This document shows, one piece after another, positions 8,901-18,687 of a stretch of 64,000 bases of DNA (position 1 is its first letter; every line of letters begins with the position of its first letter). Position numbers and translations under genes: made by a program. The notes under the pieces are model-generated. The model was not told where the DNA came from, made no database searches, and saw only the letters and a list, made by a program, of their open reading frames with translations. The stretch comes from Methanothermobacter sp. (lineage in GTDB: Archaea > Methanobacteriota > Methanobacteria > Methanobacteriales > Methanothermobacteraceae), in assembly GCF_030055435.1 (NCBI RefSeq), contig NZ_JASFYG010000001.1, positions 144,154 through 208,153 of the forward strand, given 5' to 3'.

Positions 8901-9551
8901 CATCCATTTCGTGCTACCATCAGCTGCCCTGAAGCGGATCTCACGCTCCCCTGATACACCCTTACGGCAGGAATCAAAGATACGCTCCATTATTTTCCTG
9001 TCTGCAGGGTGGACAAAATCAAAGATGCTTCCTCCTGTTATATCCCCGCGTCTGCAGGATAAGAAATCAGCCATCCTCTTATTACAGTACTGTATAATTC
9101 CATCTTCACTGAATATACAGACTCCCTCACCTGTTGTATCCAGTATCTGCTGGTACCTTCTGTTGGCATGGGCGAGGAGTTTCTGCATCTTGTTCTTGTA
9201 CAGGGCGAGTTCAAGGGCGTATGCAAGTTCCCTTGAATTGAAGGGCTTGAGGAGATAGGCGTCCGGCTCAACCTCGGATGCCCTCTCAAATATCTTCCGG
9301 CTTGAATATGCTGTGAGGAACACCACGGGTATATCAAGAACCCTTTTTATGGCGCTTGCGGCCCTTACTCCATCAACCTCTGACTGGAGGACTATGTCCA
9401 TGAGGATGATGTCTGGTTTCATCCTGAGGGCAGTTTCAATGGCTTCCTCCCCGGTACTCACAGAAACCGCATCATATCCCCATGATTCAAGAAGCCTTAC
9501 AAGTTCAAGTGCGGTTACTGCCTCATCCTCAACGATAAGGGCAGATGGCAT
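5940..9551 (-). CDS. Receiver/multi-PAS/GAF/HisKA_2 hybrid histidine kinase
   Basis: 1203-residue soluble sensor kinase, the largest protein here. Residues 1-120 are an intact receiver (VEDE acidic pair, phospho-Asp in ILMDIVL, Lys in LLKPF). There follow a PAS (about 130-240), a GAF-like segment (250-360), three further PAS domains (370-490, 500-625, 635-730) and one or two GAF-like segments (745-1010). HisKA_2 (EIHHRVKNNLQIVASLLSLQ) and a HATPase (TNEIISNSVKHAFT, SDNGRGLP, LGMQLV) close the protein. Having a receiver at the input end suggests it is itself phosphorylated by another kinase and integrates that with several ligand inputs. It is transcribed alone, convergent with the PEP-synthase-like gene. 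Domain borders are estimates. Confidence 0.9.
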   Translation of the reverse strand: MPSALIVEDEAVTALELVRLLESWGYDAVSVSTGEEAIETALRMKPDIILMDIVLQSEVDGVRAASAIKRVLDIPVVFLTAYSSRKIFERASEVEPDAYLLKPFNSRELAYALELALYKNKMQKLLAHANRRYQQILDTTGEGVCIFSEDGIIQYCNKRMADFLSCRRGDITGGSIFDFVHPADRKIMERIFDSCRKGVSGEREIRFRAADGSTKWMILSGHPITESSQFKGGFCMFRDVTGHKMVERRLRKTNRCLELLSRINLKAAVSTDPSELMEGICKLLVDEGYSHASFRTPDGVTEGEGPMPDVDLREGIQKGKGGSTAVIKLENCKNPLYLVVSARRKIDEAEMKFLREIASSTTETLRRITSESELDSISSRYREIFENAGDAIFLIKNEKIIDCNRTALELFRAEKDGIKGKHPWELSPEYQKDGKSSELAHAIIERVMSGERCEFDWLHRKITGEVFPTRVTVSKVGDLVMAIVRDMTALHRAHKKLKTEHRKFRDLLESIPDSTFAIDTDGRVMAWNREMEKLTGIKKDDIIGDGDRAYAIPFYGKRTPGLLEFILKPGDVPERYRNIRRDGNSIYAEVYVEHMGRHFQIKASPIYDEHRKVIGAVEILRDVTDYIETKKKLEKSRESYRTIFENRATPTAVTDRDFNILRTNRIFREIFGSSEGINMAEIIHKDDLEKFHGLQDRCRVLLRMKADDRILHMIVHRGDIPGSGQVVLSFNDITKLKLSQHKLRDELRVRMVLSEIYPHAISAESIEEFTEYILDAACQVTDAEKGAIRLKNRREILVSSDLSNEEIEAISEDGISSAGDILRVSASSGDMKSEIILMGGNFHKSDLRAVKHLSQYYLLAVRQLAYRKRMVEHQNHLRLINIILKSAETDDPDIFMERVLDAIIRCPEFKSAAAYIEPDLKVEREIDAPEDLPESPKLKLDGSSAEIPLIVDGEVKGILKLGLESDEIRDKTEFLEILGAEISDGIQRIMMHRQIIESLYEKEVLLREIHHRVKNNLQIVASLLSLQSAYTDNPEILDILRDSQLRVKTMAVAHEKIYQSKAISSINLGEYLKTLADEMVTLQSNDRRFIELEFEYDDIMVEMERCIPLGLITNEIISNSVKHAFTGDRGKIGVSIRKTGDNCVLEISDNGRGLPADFNIEELKSLGMQLVTSLVRQIDGELEYGNRDGACFRITFPLIERDS

Positions 9552-10210
9552 ATAATCATATATTGCTTTTCCTGATATATTAAACCTTTTATATTAAAGA
9601 AATGGGGGAAGGCAAAAATATGAAAATCCCATTATCTTCCAGATAATGAAATATTGAAGCTGTGTACAAACTTTCTACTTAAGTTTATATTCAATATTGA
9701 GAACTATCTTCACTATACTCTCATAACCTCATCCGGCGCGTCGCAGTAGCCCTTCTCAGCCGTTCAGGGAGTATTCCACCATCCAGACAGCTTCAAAGGG
9801 ATTTTCTCTTCTTAATCCTTCTCCTCATCTCATCATCATGTATTTGGAGTCTCTGCAACACCATCAAATACTCCACTTTCCAGGAACCTGTGTGGCTGAA
9901 AAGCTCGGGAGGTGCTCCACACAGTCCTTGATGTTCTTTGCGCAGGGATAATCATTGGTCAGCATCCCTTCAGGCCGTGGGTTGGGAATCTGCATTCCAC
10001 ATCCCTCCTATGAAGTCCCAGGTTCCCTCAATGTAGAGCCCATCATCAGTTGAGACCACAACCAGCAGGTCATAGGAGACCCCAGGCTCCTTAGGGATGC
10101 TTTGAGGAAACCAGAAATTCATGAGGAAGTGGGAGGTGTCTCACAGGTACCTCACCCTCAAATTCTTTTTGAAGGAAAAAACATGCAGCTGATAAGACGG
10201 AAATAAAAAA
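9552..10210. other. Gene-free stretch with remains of a degraded gene
   Basis: 659 bp without an intact gene. The left 110 bp are AT-rich and contain the promoter region of the leftward kinase. The part from about 9700 has coding-like composition on the minus strand but many stops; see the separate pseudogene entry. Confidence 0.5.
9864..10122 (-). pseudogene. Decayed open reading frame, family unknown
   Basis: Reading leftward from an ATG at 10122, a clean 50-codon frame (to TGA at 9970) includes DLLVVVSTDDGLYIEGTWDF, which has normal protein composition. After a frame change, a second segment reads NDYPCAKNIKDCVEHLPSF and ends at 9864. Beyond that, short coding-like pieces (such as PFEAVWMVEYSLNG) continue to about 9780, broken by stops. 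The pattern is that of one gene inactivated by several frameshifts. I do not recognise the family. Confidence 0.45.
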
Positions 10211-11298
10211 CTAAACCTTCAAAAATCTTTCAAGGGACTCGAGCGCCCTTAAGCGATCCTTTCTGTTGATTTTAGCCTCCTCAAGAGCACCCCTGAGGTA
10301 ATCCACTGTGCTATCATATGTATCCCTATCCACGGGGTAAGGGTATCCGTCCTTGCCACCATGTGCATAGCTGTACTTAACAGGATCCCTCCAGCTCACC
10401 TCCTCACCGTATATGAGGTCAGCGACAAGGGCAAGGGCCCTGATCTTTCTGGGTCCAAAGCCTTCAATCATGACCAGTTCCTCATAGTTCCCGGGCTGGA
10501 TCTCATATGCCCTTTCAAGGACAGCCATGTCTTTCTCTGTGAGGTCAACAGATAGAACCTCATGGCGTCCTGGCATCTCAAGCACATTGAAGTCGAAGAG
10601 TGTCCGCTGTCCTGTGAGGTAACTCCTGATGTGTGATGGGCCATCGCAGACGATATCAACACTCACATCACGGGCGCCCTGGCTTTTGGGTGAGGTCATG
10701 TCAAGGACCTCCCCCATGGTCCTATCTGATGATATCCCGCTGTGGGGCGAGTCAACATAATCCTCAACCCCTGAACCAAGCCAGTGGTATCTCCTGGCAT
10801 ATCCTCCATCAGGGTTGAGTCCCTGCTGTAAGACAGCCCACTCACCATCGGCGTCAAGAAGGAATGTGTGCTGGTAGAGGCTGAACCCATCCTGTATACA
10901 GTTACCATCCACCTGGCAGATATCCTGCTGGAATAAACGAGTTGGGATGAATCCAGGTCAAAAAGTTTCCCTGCAGCCTCAAGTTCACCTGGTGTCCTGC
11001 GGGACGCCCTTCCCTTACCACCTGCAACCAGTATACCGTGCCTCTCTGGGTCAAGTGCAGCTTTGAGGGCACCACAGGTTGTGGTGGTTGTCCCTGATGA
11101 GTGCCAGTCAAATCCTATTGTGCAGGAGAATGCCTGAAACCAGAAGGGGTCCGAGATTCTTGATATGAACTCAGAGGTCCCGTACTCCTCAATTATAACC
11201 TCAGCTATGGCACCTGAGAGTTCGACCATCCTCCTCATGAGCCAGGCAGGTGGGTGACCCCTATGGAGGGGTAGATTTGCAATGCCCGTTCTCCTCAT
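10211..11298 (-). pseudogene. DUF763 gene broken by a single frameshift
   Basis: The upstream frame (from ATG 11298) encodes the DUF763 N terminus: RRTGIANLPLHRGHPPAWL, DPFWFQAF, IGFDWHSSG, VAGGKGRASRRTP, LVYSSRISA. The continuation lies in another frame from about 10912: VDGNCIQDGFSLYQHTF, WAVLQQGLN, ARRYHWLGSG, then a C-terminal part with an HhH-like motif (VMIEGFGPRKIRALAL). The junction reads GCCAGGTGGAT where the family expects Ala-Lys-Val-Asp, so one base is missing at about 10912-10920. Both halves are otherwise well conserved, so the break is very recent, a sequencing error, or bypassed. DUF763 function is unknown; family members are about 360 residues and this would be about that length if restored. 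Confidence 0.85.
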
Positions 11299-11304
11299 TC
11301 CAGA

Positions 11305-11400
11305 CCACTTAAAGGATTATTTAACGCTGACCTTTGAAGATTTTTGTTGGAGTTAGGGGGTTTCGAATCCACTTAAAGGATTATTTAACCCTGAACCTGA
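11305..11400. repeat. 64-bp-spaced direct repeat at the end of the receiver gene
   Basis: A 21-bp sequence beginning CCACTTAAAGGATT occurs at 11305 and again at 11369, followed by diverged but related bases. The right copy covers the last codons and TAA of the receiver gene (reads ...RVK-stop leftward). The left copy sits just upstream of the DUF763 gene start. It looks like a diverged duplication of a gene end. Confidence 0.65.
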
Positions 11401-12214
11401 AGAGGCACCTCTCTGATCCATCTGCAATGTGTTCAAGTGCCCTGAAATCACCAGGAAGTCCGCTCCAGTCCCAGCTCAGCTTGAGAATGGCCTCACAGTT
11501 GAGGCAGAATCCAGGGTTCTTCCCTGCATCATCAATCCATGGACAGTTCTCAAATTCAACGTAGACATTTTCATCATCCTCAAGGAAGCCCACCCTTATA
11601 GTGAAGTTCTCAAATACATCTGCAACCCATGCAAGGTATGCCTCAAGGGGGTCATCGTAGGGGGATTCCTCCATATATGATTCAAATCCAGGTTTAAGTT
11701 CAGATATGATCCTATCCCTGAATATCCCTGATAATAATTCCCTGATCTCATCCCTCTCGGCGTCTGGTGAGGGCATTGCGTTGAGGATGAAATTGTAGAA
11801 GTCGGAGATTATCCTTTTCCTCATTAGCTCCATTTCCCTCATGGCCGACCTGTGCCTGTATATAGCCATCTCAATGTTGGCGTTGAGTTCGGATGATTTG
11901 AAGGGCTTCACAATGTACCCGTAGGGCTCCGTTATCTTCGCACGTGCCATCATCTCCTCATCGGCGTAGGCTGTGAGGTAGATTATGGGGATGTTGAAGC
12001 TGTCCCTTATCTCCCTTGCGGCCTCTATCCCATCCATTTCACCCTTGAGCACTATATCCATGAGGACAAGGTCCGGTTCATGTATCTTACTTGCCCTTAT
12101 GGCGTCCCTGCCTGTTGAGACGGTATCCACCACCTCATGGCCCATTGTCTCAAGTTTGTGTCTTATACCCATCGCCACTATGGCCTCGTCCTCAACAACA
12201 AGAATTCTTGCCAT
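11381..12214 (-). CDS. Response regulator: receiver plus methanogen output domain (MetOD1-like)
   Basis: 277 residues. Residues 1-120 form an intact receiver (VEDEAIVAMGIRH, LVLMDIVLKGEMDG, YLTAY, IVKPFKSSEL). The C-terminal 150 residues share length and motifs with the end of the protein at 22729 (ERDEI/PQLRNAI helix region, then FENCPWIDDAGKNPGFCLNC), which I take as the output domain described in methanogens as MetOD1. This copy has three cysteines (CPW, CLNC) that could bind a metal or react; the other copy has none. There is no DNA-binding domain, so the output is probably protein-protein or ligand binding. GGGGAGATTTT precedes the ATG. It lies downstream of a kinase-receiver-kinase operon on the same strand, a likely phosphodonor. 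Confidence 0.85.
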   Translation of the reverse strand: MARILVVEDEAIVAMGIRHKLETMGHEVVDTVSTGRDAIRASKIHEPDLVLMDIVLKGEMDGIEAAREIRDSFNIPIIYLTAYADEEMMARAKITEPYGYIVKPFKSSELNANIEMAIYRHRSAMREMELMRKRIISDFYNFILNAMPSPDAERDEIRELLSGIFRDRIISELKPGFESYMEESPYDDPLEAYLAWVADVFENFTIRVGFLEDDENVYVEFENCPWIDDAGKNPGFCLNCEAILKLSWDWSGLPGDFRALEHIADGSERCLFRFRVK

Positions 12215-12339
12215 AAAATCTCCCCAAGGTCTTTTTAATTCAGATGATCTTCAATTATTCTGGAATCACTGAAATTTAAAATTTGATGTGAAAATAAGGC
12301 CTTTAAGCCGCTTGTAGCAGTCTAAAAGCAACAAGTCAG

Positions 12340-14091
12340 CTAGAACCTTTTACTGTACTCAACCTCACGGAATTTTACAGTGAACCTGGCGGGCCTCTCT
12401 ATCTTGAGTTCACCATTTATCTGATCCACAAGGTTCTTCACAATACTTAGACCCAGGGTGCCGGTATTCTCAAGGTCAAGGGCCTCTGGCAATCCCACAC
12501 CGTTGTCTGAAACGATGAGGGTGTAAAGGTCACCATTCTTGTGGACCTCCACGGTAATCTCGCCTCCATCATCAGGGAATGCGTACTTTATACTGTTGGT
12601 TACAAGTTCATTTATTATGAGGCCACAGGGGATTGCTGTTTCAATGTTAAGCATAACATCATCCACGCGGATTCTCACATCGATTTCACTTCTATCTGCA
12701 CCGTATGAGTCAAGGAGGTCACTGAGAAGTGTCTTTATGTAGTCCCTGAGGTTGACCCTTGATAGGTCCCTTGACTCGTAGAGCTTTTCATGTATGAGTG
12801 ATATGGCTTCTATCCTGTGCTGGCTGTCCATGTAGAGTTCCCTCAAGCGGGGGTCCCCCGTGATGGACGCCTGCAGCATCAGGAGGGTTGAGATTATCTG
12901 GAGGTTGTTCTTGACCCTGTGGTGTATCTCCCTGAGGAGCAGCTCCTTCTCCCTGAGGGATTCTCGAAGGCGCTTCTCAACCGACTTCTTATGGGTTATA
13001 TCCATGAGGGAGAGGAGACACTTTCCGCTCCCAGGGATGGTGACAGTCGTTGCAAAGAAGTTCCTCTCCTCACCCCTCCTGTTTCTGAGTGTGACCTCAA
13101 AGTTCTTCGGTATAGCATCAGGGTTAACTGACATTAACCTGTGGTAGGCCTCTATACGACCGGCATCAGAGGGGTCCACAAAGTCGGTGAGCTTCATGTA
13201 TCCCTGTATTTCCACCTTGCTGTAACCAGAAAACCTTTCAAAGGCACTGTTTACAAGCTCTATCACCATATCACTGCCACATATAACTGTGAGGGTACCC
13301 GTATTCTCGAATATCACCCTGTACTCTTCCTTGCTGGCTTTAAGTTCCTTTTCAATTCTTTTCTGGGCTGTGATATCCTTCCCCATCAGGTATATAAGTT
13401 TCTTATCATCCACCTCAACCGATGTTACAGATACGTCAAGGGTGCGGCCCCGAAGACCCACTGTGAACTTAATATGGCCACCCTCGCACTCTCCCATGAT
13501 CCTTCTGAAGTCCTCCTCACTGATCCATTCACTGATGTTTCTACCGGTTATATCCTCAGCAAATGATTTCAGGAATCCCGCAGCGGCAGGGTTAACATCA
13601 AGTATTGTCCCGTCTAGTGAACATATAAATATGGGGTTACCCGATTTCTCAAAGAGGGCCCTGTATTTTCTTTCACTCTCTTCAAGGGCCCTCTGAGCCT
13701 CTCGAATCTTTCTTTCCTCCTCTGCCTCCTGAAGGGCCCTCCTGAAAGCGAGGGGTAATTTTGAAAGGTTATTTTTGAGTACGTAATCTGTTGCCCCTGC
13801 CTTCAGCATCTCAACGGCAAATTCCTCCCCAATCTTCCCACTCACAAATATGAATGGGATATCGTATCTCTTCCTCACTATTCTCAGGGCTGATGCACCA
13901 TCAAAGTTTGGGAGCGCATGGTCAGCCAGTATGATGTCCGGCTTGAATTCCTCAAGAGCTCTTCTGAAGGAGTCCTCACTGTCAACTGTTAGATGATCAA
14001 ATTCTATACCGTATCTCTTGAGTTCCCTTATGGCCAGTTCAGCATCAAGGGGGACATCCTCAAGGATCAGCACCTTAACCTTCTCTGACAT
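12340..14091 (-). CDS. Receiver-PAS-PAS-HisKA_2 hybrid histidine kinase
   Basis: About 583 residues. An N-terminal receiver (LILEDVPLDAELAI, DIILADHALPNFDG, VLKNNL in place of the usual Lys-Pro) is followed by a short coiled coil, two PAS domains (about 150-260 and 270-385), HisKA_2 (EIHHRVKNNLQIISTLLMLQ) and a HATPase (INELVTNSIKYAFP, SDNGVGLP, GTLGLSIV). I chose ATG 14091 (MSEKVKV) because AGAGGATTTCC lies just before it; the longer reading from 14115 has no ribosome site and overhangs the receiver start. It sits 29 bp downstream of the Rcp1-like receiver gene, in one operon with it and the membrane kinase, so phosphate could pass between the three proteins. Confidence 0.88.
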   Translation of the reverse strand: MSEKVKVLILEDVPLDAELAIRELKRYGIEFDHLTVDSEDSFRRALEEFKPDIILADHALPNFDGASALRIVRKRYDIPFIFVSGKIGEEFAVEMLKAGATDYVLKNNLSKLPLAFRRALQEAEEERKIREAQRALEESERKYRALFEKSGNPIFICSLDGTILDVNPAAAGFLKSFAEDITGRNISEWISEEDFRRIMGECEGGHIKFTVGLRGRTLDVSVTSVEVDDKKLIYLMGKDITAQKRIEKELKASKEEYRVIFENTGTLTVICGSDMVIELVNSAFERFSGYSKVEIQGYMKLTDFVDPSDAGRIEAYHRLMSVNPDAIPKNFEVTLRNRRGEERNFFATTVTIPGSGKCLLSLMDITHKKSVEKRLRESLREKELLLREIHHRVKNNLQIISTLLMLQASITGDPRLRELYMDSQHRIEAISLIHEKLYESRDLSRVNLRDYIKTLLSDLLDSYGADRSEIDVRIRVDDVMLNIETAIPCGLIINELVTNSIKYAFPDDGGEITVEVHKNGDLYTLIVSDNGVGLPEALDLENTGTLGLSIVKNLVDQINGELKIERPARFTVKFREVEYSKRF

Positions 14092-14120
14092 TGGAAATCC
14101 TCTGAATATTCGCATGCGAA

Positions 14121-14555
14121 CTACTCAGGCGGCTGATTTATGATCATCCAGTAGAATCCCAGGGTTGAAACCGCGTTTATGAATTCATCGAATTCCATGG
14201 GTTTGCTCACGTAGCTGTTAACCCCCAGCTTGTAGCTCTCAACTATATCCCGGTCCTCCTTGGATGAAGTCAGAACCACCACCGGGATGCTGGATGTATT
14301 TTCATTTCTCTTGATCTCCTGGAGAACCTCAAGGCCATCAACCTTGGGCATCCTGAGGTCAAGGAGTATGAGCTTCGGGAGGTTATCAGGGTCCCTCTCA
14401 GAGTAGGATCCCCTTGCGAAGATGTAGTCAAGGGCCTCTGCACCATCCTTGACCCAGTGGAGCTTGTTTGCAAGGTTGTTTTTCTTCAGTGCCCTTATCG
14501 TTAGTTCTGCGTCTGTCGAGTTGTCCTCAACAAGGAGTATATCTGCATCTGTCAT
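14121..14555 (-). CDS. Single-domain response regulator, Rcp1-like
   Basis: 144 residues, receiver only: [20 protein letters not shown], phospho-Asp in [26 protein letters not shown] and the Lys in [11 protein letters not shown]. The RMPK..G..VL.EIK pattern and the NxxxxL insertion are typical of the Rcp1 class that pairs with phytochrome-type kinases. Its ATG overlaps the stop codon of the upstream kinase (TAATG), so the two are translationally coupled and almost surely a cognate pair. No output domain is present: it acts by protein contact or as a phosphate shuttle to the downstream kinases. Confidence 0.9.
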   Translation of the reverse strand: MTDADILLVEDNSTDAELTIRALKKNNLANKLHWVKDGAEALDYIFARGSYSERDPDNLPKLILLDLRMPKVDGLEVLQEIKRNENTSSIPVVVLTSSKEDRDIVESYKLGVNSYVSKPMEFDEFINAVSTLGFYWMIINQPPE

Positions 14556-15583
14556 TATCCCACCGCCTTTGGAAGTGTGAAGTATATTGTTGCACCGGCA
14601 TCAACCTCACCTTCACCCCAGACTCTTCCTCCGTGCCTCTTTATTATCCTCTGGACTATTGAGAGGCCCACACCGGTTCCCTCAAATTCCTCCTGACTGT
14701 GGAGTCTCTGGAAGAGTCCAAAGAGTTTCCCCACATACTTCATGTCAAAGCCTGCCCCGTTATCCCTGACATAGTAGATGTGTTCATTGCCTCCGTCCAT
14801 GTATCCCACCTCAATCCTTGCAGGGTTCCTGTCCCTTGTGAATTTGATGGCGTTTGAGAGGAGGTTACCCATCACCTGCCCCATGAGGACCCTGTCTGCC
14901 ACTGCAGGGGGGAGGTCATCCACAGAAAACTCTATGACCCTTCCCTCCTCCTGTGAGGCAAGTTCCCGGTAGGTCGACTCTGCAAGTTCCCTCATGTCCA
15001 GAGTCACAGGGTTCATCTCCTGCCTTCCAGCCCTTGATAGGAGGAGGATGTCATCGATGAGCTGCCCCATCTTCTTCGTGTTATCCCTGATTATTCCAAT
15101 GACCCTGCGACCATCCTCATCAAGTTTATCCTCATAGTCCTCGACTAGTATCCTTGAAAACCCGTCGATGGCCCTTAAAGGGACGCGGAGATCATGTGAT
15201 ACTGAATAGGCAAATGCCTCCAGTTCCTTATTGGCATCCTCAAGTTCTACGGCCTTTTTTTCCAGTTCACGGTTCAGTTCTCTTAGAGAGCGAACCTTCT
15301 CAATCCTCTCAATGAGTAGTGCGATCATCACTGTGAAGAGCATGAGGAGGACTATCCTGAAGAGCTCATCTGATATGTTTAATCCAACTGCACGTGTCAT
15401 TGGCTGAATTATGAGTAAAGCTGTGAATACTGCAAAAACAAAAAGAGCCCATTTAATTACCCTTCCTGAGAGTTTTGGGACTGCTATGAGAGGTAAAATC
15501 AGGAAAATTCCATCCATCCAGTTGAAGGATAACATCATAACCGCCGCTGCAGTCATCATCAGAAGGTCTTCAGGGTATTTCAT
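14555..15583 (-). CDS. Membrane sensor histidine kinase (HisKA type)
   Basis: About 342 residues. The N-terminal 110 residues hold several hydrophobic helices (four to five predicted by eye) and no large external domain, then a coiled coil (about 105-135). HisKA carries [18 protein letters not shown] (phospho-His), and the HATPase has N box [10 protein letters not shown] and G boxes RDNGAGFD and GTGVGLSIV. The kinase core is of the bacteriophytochrome/Rcp1-partner type, unlike the HisKA_2 kinases around it. I favour ATG 15583, preceded by GGTTATC; a GTG three codons earlier is possible. It begins the operon kinase, receiver, hybrid kinase. With no sensor domain outside, the signal is probably sensed in or at the membrane. 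Confidence 0.85.
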   Translation of the reverse strand: MKYPEDLLMMTAAAVMMLSFNWMDGIFLILPLIAVPKLSGRVIKWALFVFAVFTALLIIQPMTRAVGLNISDELFRIVLLMLFTVMIALLIERIEKVRSLRELNRELEKKAVELEDANKELEAFAYSVSHDLRVPLRAIDGFSRILVEDYEDKLDEDGRRVIGIIRDNTKKMGQLIDDILLLSRAGRQEMNPVTLDMRELAESTYRELASQEEGRVIEFSVDDLPPAVADRVLMGQVMGNLLSNAIKFTRDRNPARIEVGYMDGGNEHIYYVRDNGAGFDMKYVGKLFGLFQRLHSQEEFEGTGVGLSIVQRIIKRHGGRVWGEGEVDAGATIYFTLPKAVG

Positions 15584-15641
15584 GATAACCACATAAAATT
15601 ATGGGGATGATCATATAAAAAATTTCCTTTAAAGGAGTTGG

Positions 15642-15686
15642 CTGAAACACTTTTATTTTATGATAATTAGATTGAAACACCTTTAT
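15642..15686. repeat. Short direct repeat in promoter region
   Basis: A 15-bp near-identical repeat (CTGAAACACTTTTAT at 15642 and TTGAAACACCTTTAT at 15672; period 30) lies between uvrA and the kinase operon, upstream of the leftward kinase gene. It could be a pair of regulator sites or a small duplication. Confidence 0.4.
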
Positions 15687-15781
15687 CTTGCTATAAAGAA
15701 GATACGGACGTTATGTTGTTTAAAAAAAGACCAAGCAAAAAATTTAACGGAAAAATGCTCACTGAGAGCAGTCAAACCAGC

Positions 15782-18649
15782 CTACTTTCCGGTGTCCTGT
15801 CCCACGGGGACCCTCTCATTCTGCACCCCGCTGAGGACGTCCCTGAGGAACCGTCCTGTGTGCGTTCCTGAGTTAGCAACCTCCTCTGGTGTACCCTCAG
15901 CAACCACAAGGCCCCCCCTGTCACCGCCCTCGGGTCCAAGGTCTATGATGTGGTCCGCAGACTTTATAACGTCCAGGTTGTGTTCTATCACAACAGCTGT
16001 GTTACCTGCATCCACAAGCCTTCCCAGGACATTGAGGAGTTTCTTGATGTCATCGAAGTGGAGTCCGGTGGTTGGCTCATCAAGGATGTAGAGCGTCTTT
16101 CCTGTGCTCTTCCTCCCAAGTTCCTTCGCCAGTTTGACCCTCTGGGCCTCACCACCTGAGAGTGTGGTGGCTGGCTGCCCCAGCTTTATGTAGCCAAGGC
16201 CCACGTCATAGAGTGTCTGCAGTTTCTTCCTCACCTGGGGTATGCTCTCAAAGAACTCAAGAGCCTCCTCAACGGTCATATCAAGGACCTCTGCGATGTT
16301 CTTACCCCTGTATCTTACCTCAAGGGTCTCCTCATTGTACCTTCTACCCTTGCAGACCTCACATGGGACATAGACATCTGCAAGGAAGTGCATCTCTATC
16401 TTGATTATCCCATCACCACTGCAGGCCTCACAGCGGCCCCCCTTAACGTTGAAACTGAATCTGCCTGGCCTGTAGCCCCTCTTCTTTGCCTCGGGGGTCT
16501 GGGCAAAGAGTTCCCTTATATGGGTGAATACCCCCGTATAGGTGGCGGGGTTTGATCGTGGTGTCCTCCCGATTGGTGACTGGTCTATCATCACAACCTT
16601 GTCGATGTGCTCAAGGCCCTCGATGTCGGTATGCTCACCTGCATTCATGTGCTTATTGTGTAGCCTCTCATAGACTCCCCTGTAGAGTATCTCGTTGACC
16701 AGTGTACTCTTACCTGAACCTGATACGCCGGTGACGCAGGTGAAGACACCCAGTGGGATTCTCACATCGATATCCTTAAGGTTGTTGGCCCTGGCCCCCC
16801 TCACCGTCAGGTACTTCCCTGAATGGCCCCTCCTGAATTTGGGTACAGGTATTGTTTCCCGGCCCGACAGATATGCCCCTGTGAGGGATGCCAGGTCCTC
16901 CATTATCTCCTGGGGTGTCCCCTCTGCAACCACGTGTCCACCGTGTTCCCCGGCACCGGGTCCAATGTCAACAACGTGGTCAGCCGAGAGTATGGTTTCC
17001 TCATCGTGTTCAACCACTATCAGGGTGTTCCCCAGGTCCCTGAGCCTCTTGAGTGTCTCAATCAGTCTCATGTTATCCCGCTGGTGGAGGCCTATGCTGG
17101 GCTCGTCCAGGATGTATAGGACCCCCACGAGGCCCGATCCAATCTGGGTTGCAAGCCTTATCCTCTGGGCCTCGCCACCTGAGAGTGTGCCTGAGGACCT
17201 TGAAAGTGTCAGATAGTCAAGACCCACGTCAATCAGAAACCGTAGCCTCTCACGTATCTCCTTGAGAATCTCCCTTGCGATGTACTCCTCCCTCCCGGTG
17301 AGTTCAAGGCCCTCAAAGAAGCTGTGGGCCTCGCTCACTGACATTTCAACAACATCATGTATTGATTTTCCACCCACCGTGACCGAGAGGCTCTCCGGTC
17401 TCAACCTGCTCCCCTTACAGACCGGGCATGCATGGTTGCTCATGAATTTACCTATGTAGGTCCTCATGTAGTTGGACTTGGTCTCCATGTAGATCCTTTC
17501 CATCCTGGGTATAACACCCTCAAAGCGCCTGTTAACACGGTAGGTTCTGTTTTTACGCTGAAATACGAACTGGATCTTCTCGTCTGTCCCGTAGAGGACT
17601 GCCCTCCTGTGTTCCTCGTCCAGTTCACCGAAGGGTGTGTCCAGGCTGAAGCCGTAGTGCTCTGCCACAGCCCTCAGCATCTGGTGGTAGTAGTTGTCCT
17701 TCTTACCTGACCTGCTCCAGGGGACTATGGCCCCCTCATTTATGGAGCGCTCAGGGTAGGGTACCACGAGGTCAGGGTCTATCTCAAGTTTGCTTCCAAG
17801 CCCATTGCACTCTGGACATGCTCCATGGGGGCTGTTGAATGAGAACATTCTTGGGCTTATCTCCTCAAAGTTTATGCCGCATTCAGGGCAGGCGAAGTGT
17901 TCACTGTAGACCCTCTCCTGGCCTGTGTCATGGTAGAGGACCCTGAGTGTACCCTCGCCCATCTCCAGGGCGGTTTCAACGGAGTCTGCGAGCCTCTTCC
18001 TGAATTCAGTGTCCTTTCTAACAGCAAGGCGGTCCACCACCACATCGATCGAGTGTTTCCGGTTTCTGTCAAGGTTGAATTCCTCGTCAAGGTCCCTTAT
18101 TTCACCATCAACCCTGACCCTTACGAATCCCTGTTCCCTTAGTCTCTCAAAAACCCTCTGGTGCTCGCCCTTCCTGTCCCTCACCACCGGTGCCAGTATT
18201 ATGATCCTTGTGCCCTCATCGTCCTCCATTATACGGTCCACTATCTGGGTTGATGTCTGCTGCTCTATCTCCCTTCCGCAGAGGTAGCAGTGGGGTTTAC
18301 CTATCCTTGCAAATAGGAGCCGGAGGTAGTCGTAGATCTCTGTTATGGTCCCCACTGTTGAACGGGGGTTGACCCTTGTGGTCTTCTGGTCTATGGATAT
18401 TGCAGGGGAGAGGCCCTCTATGTAGTCCACCTCGGGCTTCTTCATCTGCCCCAGGAACTGCCTTGCATAGGCTGAGAGGGACTCAACGTATCGCCGCTGG
18501 CCCTCAGCGTATATGGTGTCAAAGGCCAGCGAGGACTTCCCTGACCCGCTTATACCTGTTATGACTATGAATTTATCCCTTGGGAGTTCAAGGTCAATGT
18601 TCTGGAGGTTGTGTTCCCTTGCACCCTTAATAATTATCTTTCCACTCAT
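15782..18649 (-). CDS. uvrA: UvrA, excinuclease ABC subunit A
   Basis: About 955 residues, full length. Two ABC ATPase modules: Walker [21 protein letters not shown] near the N terminus and [18 protein letters not shown] near 630, with [12 protein letters not shown] and [14 protein letters not shown] signatures and ILDEP Walker B motifs. Zinc-binding cysteine sets are visible (CPEC...CPEC near 255-285, CEAC...CEVC near 735-765). UvrA loads UvrB at bulky lesions in nucleotide-excision repair. ATG 18649 ([10 protein letters not shown]) fits the family start; an in-frame GTG lies six codons upstream. It follows uvrB by 38 bp and is in its operon. The family is bacterial and rare in archaea, so acquisition by transfer is likely; codon use shows no obvious foreign bias. 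Confidence 0.97.
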   Translation of the reverse strand: MSGKIIIKGAREHNLQNIDLELPRDKFIVITGISGSGKSSLAFDTIYAEGQRRYVESLSAYARQFLGQMKKPEVDYIEGLSPAISIDQKTTRVNPRSTVGTITEIYDYLRLLFARIGKPHCYLCGREIEQQTSTQIVDRIMEDDEGTRIIILAPVVRDRKGEHQRVFERLREQGFVRVRVDGEIRDLDEEFNLDRNRKHSIDVVVDRLAVRKDTEFRKRLADSVETALEMGEGTLRVLYHDTGQERVYSEHFACPECGINFEEISPRMFSFNSPHGACPECNGLGSKLEIDPDLVVPYPERSINEGAIVPWSRSGKKDNYYHQMLRAVAEHYGFSLDTPFGELDEEHRRAVLYGTDEKIQFVFQRKNRTYRVNRRFEGVIPRMERIYMETKSNYMRTYIGKFMSNHACPVCKGSRLRPESLSVTVGGKSIHDVVEMSVSEAHSFFEGLELTGREEYIAREILKEIRERLRFLIDVGLDYLTLSRSSGTLSGGEAQRIRLATQIGSGLVGVLYILDEPSIGLHQRDNMRLIETLKRLRDLGNTLIVVEHDEETILSADHVVDIGPGAGEHGGHVVAEGTPQEIMEDLASLTGAYLSGRETIPVPKFRRGHSGKYLTVRGARANNLKDIDVRIPLGVFTCVTGVSGSGKSTLVNEILYRGVYERLHNKHMNAGEHTDIEGLEHIDKVVMIDQSPIGRTPRSNPATYTGVFTHIRELFAQTPEAKKRGYRPGRFSFNVKGGRCEACSGDGIIKIEMHFLADVYVPCEVCKGRRYNEETLEVRYRGKNIAEVLDMTVEEALEFFESIPQVRKKLQTLYDVGLGYIKLGQPATTLSGGEAQRVKLAKELGRKSTGKTLYILDEPTTGLHFDDIKKLLNVLGRLVDAGNTAVVIEHNLDVIKSADHIIDLGPEGGDRGGLVVAEGTPEEVANSGTHTGRFLRDVLSGVQNERVPVGQDTGK

Positions 18650-18687
18650 AACTCTCAGAATCTCCACTTATTCATATAAAGTTCGTT

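Noticed and set aside
11334-11680. Plus-strand frames across the receiver gene
   Set aside because: They are antisense shadows of the regulator; the minus strand has clear receiver motifs.
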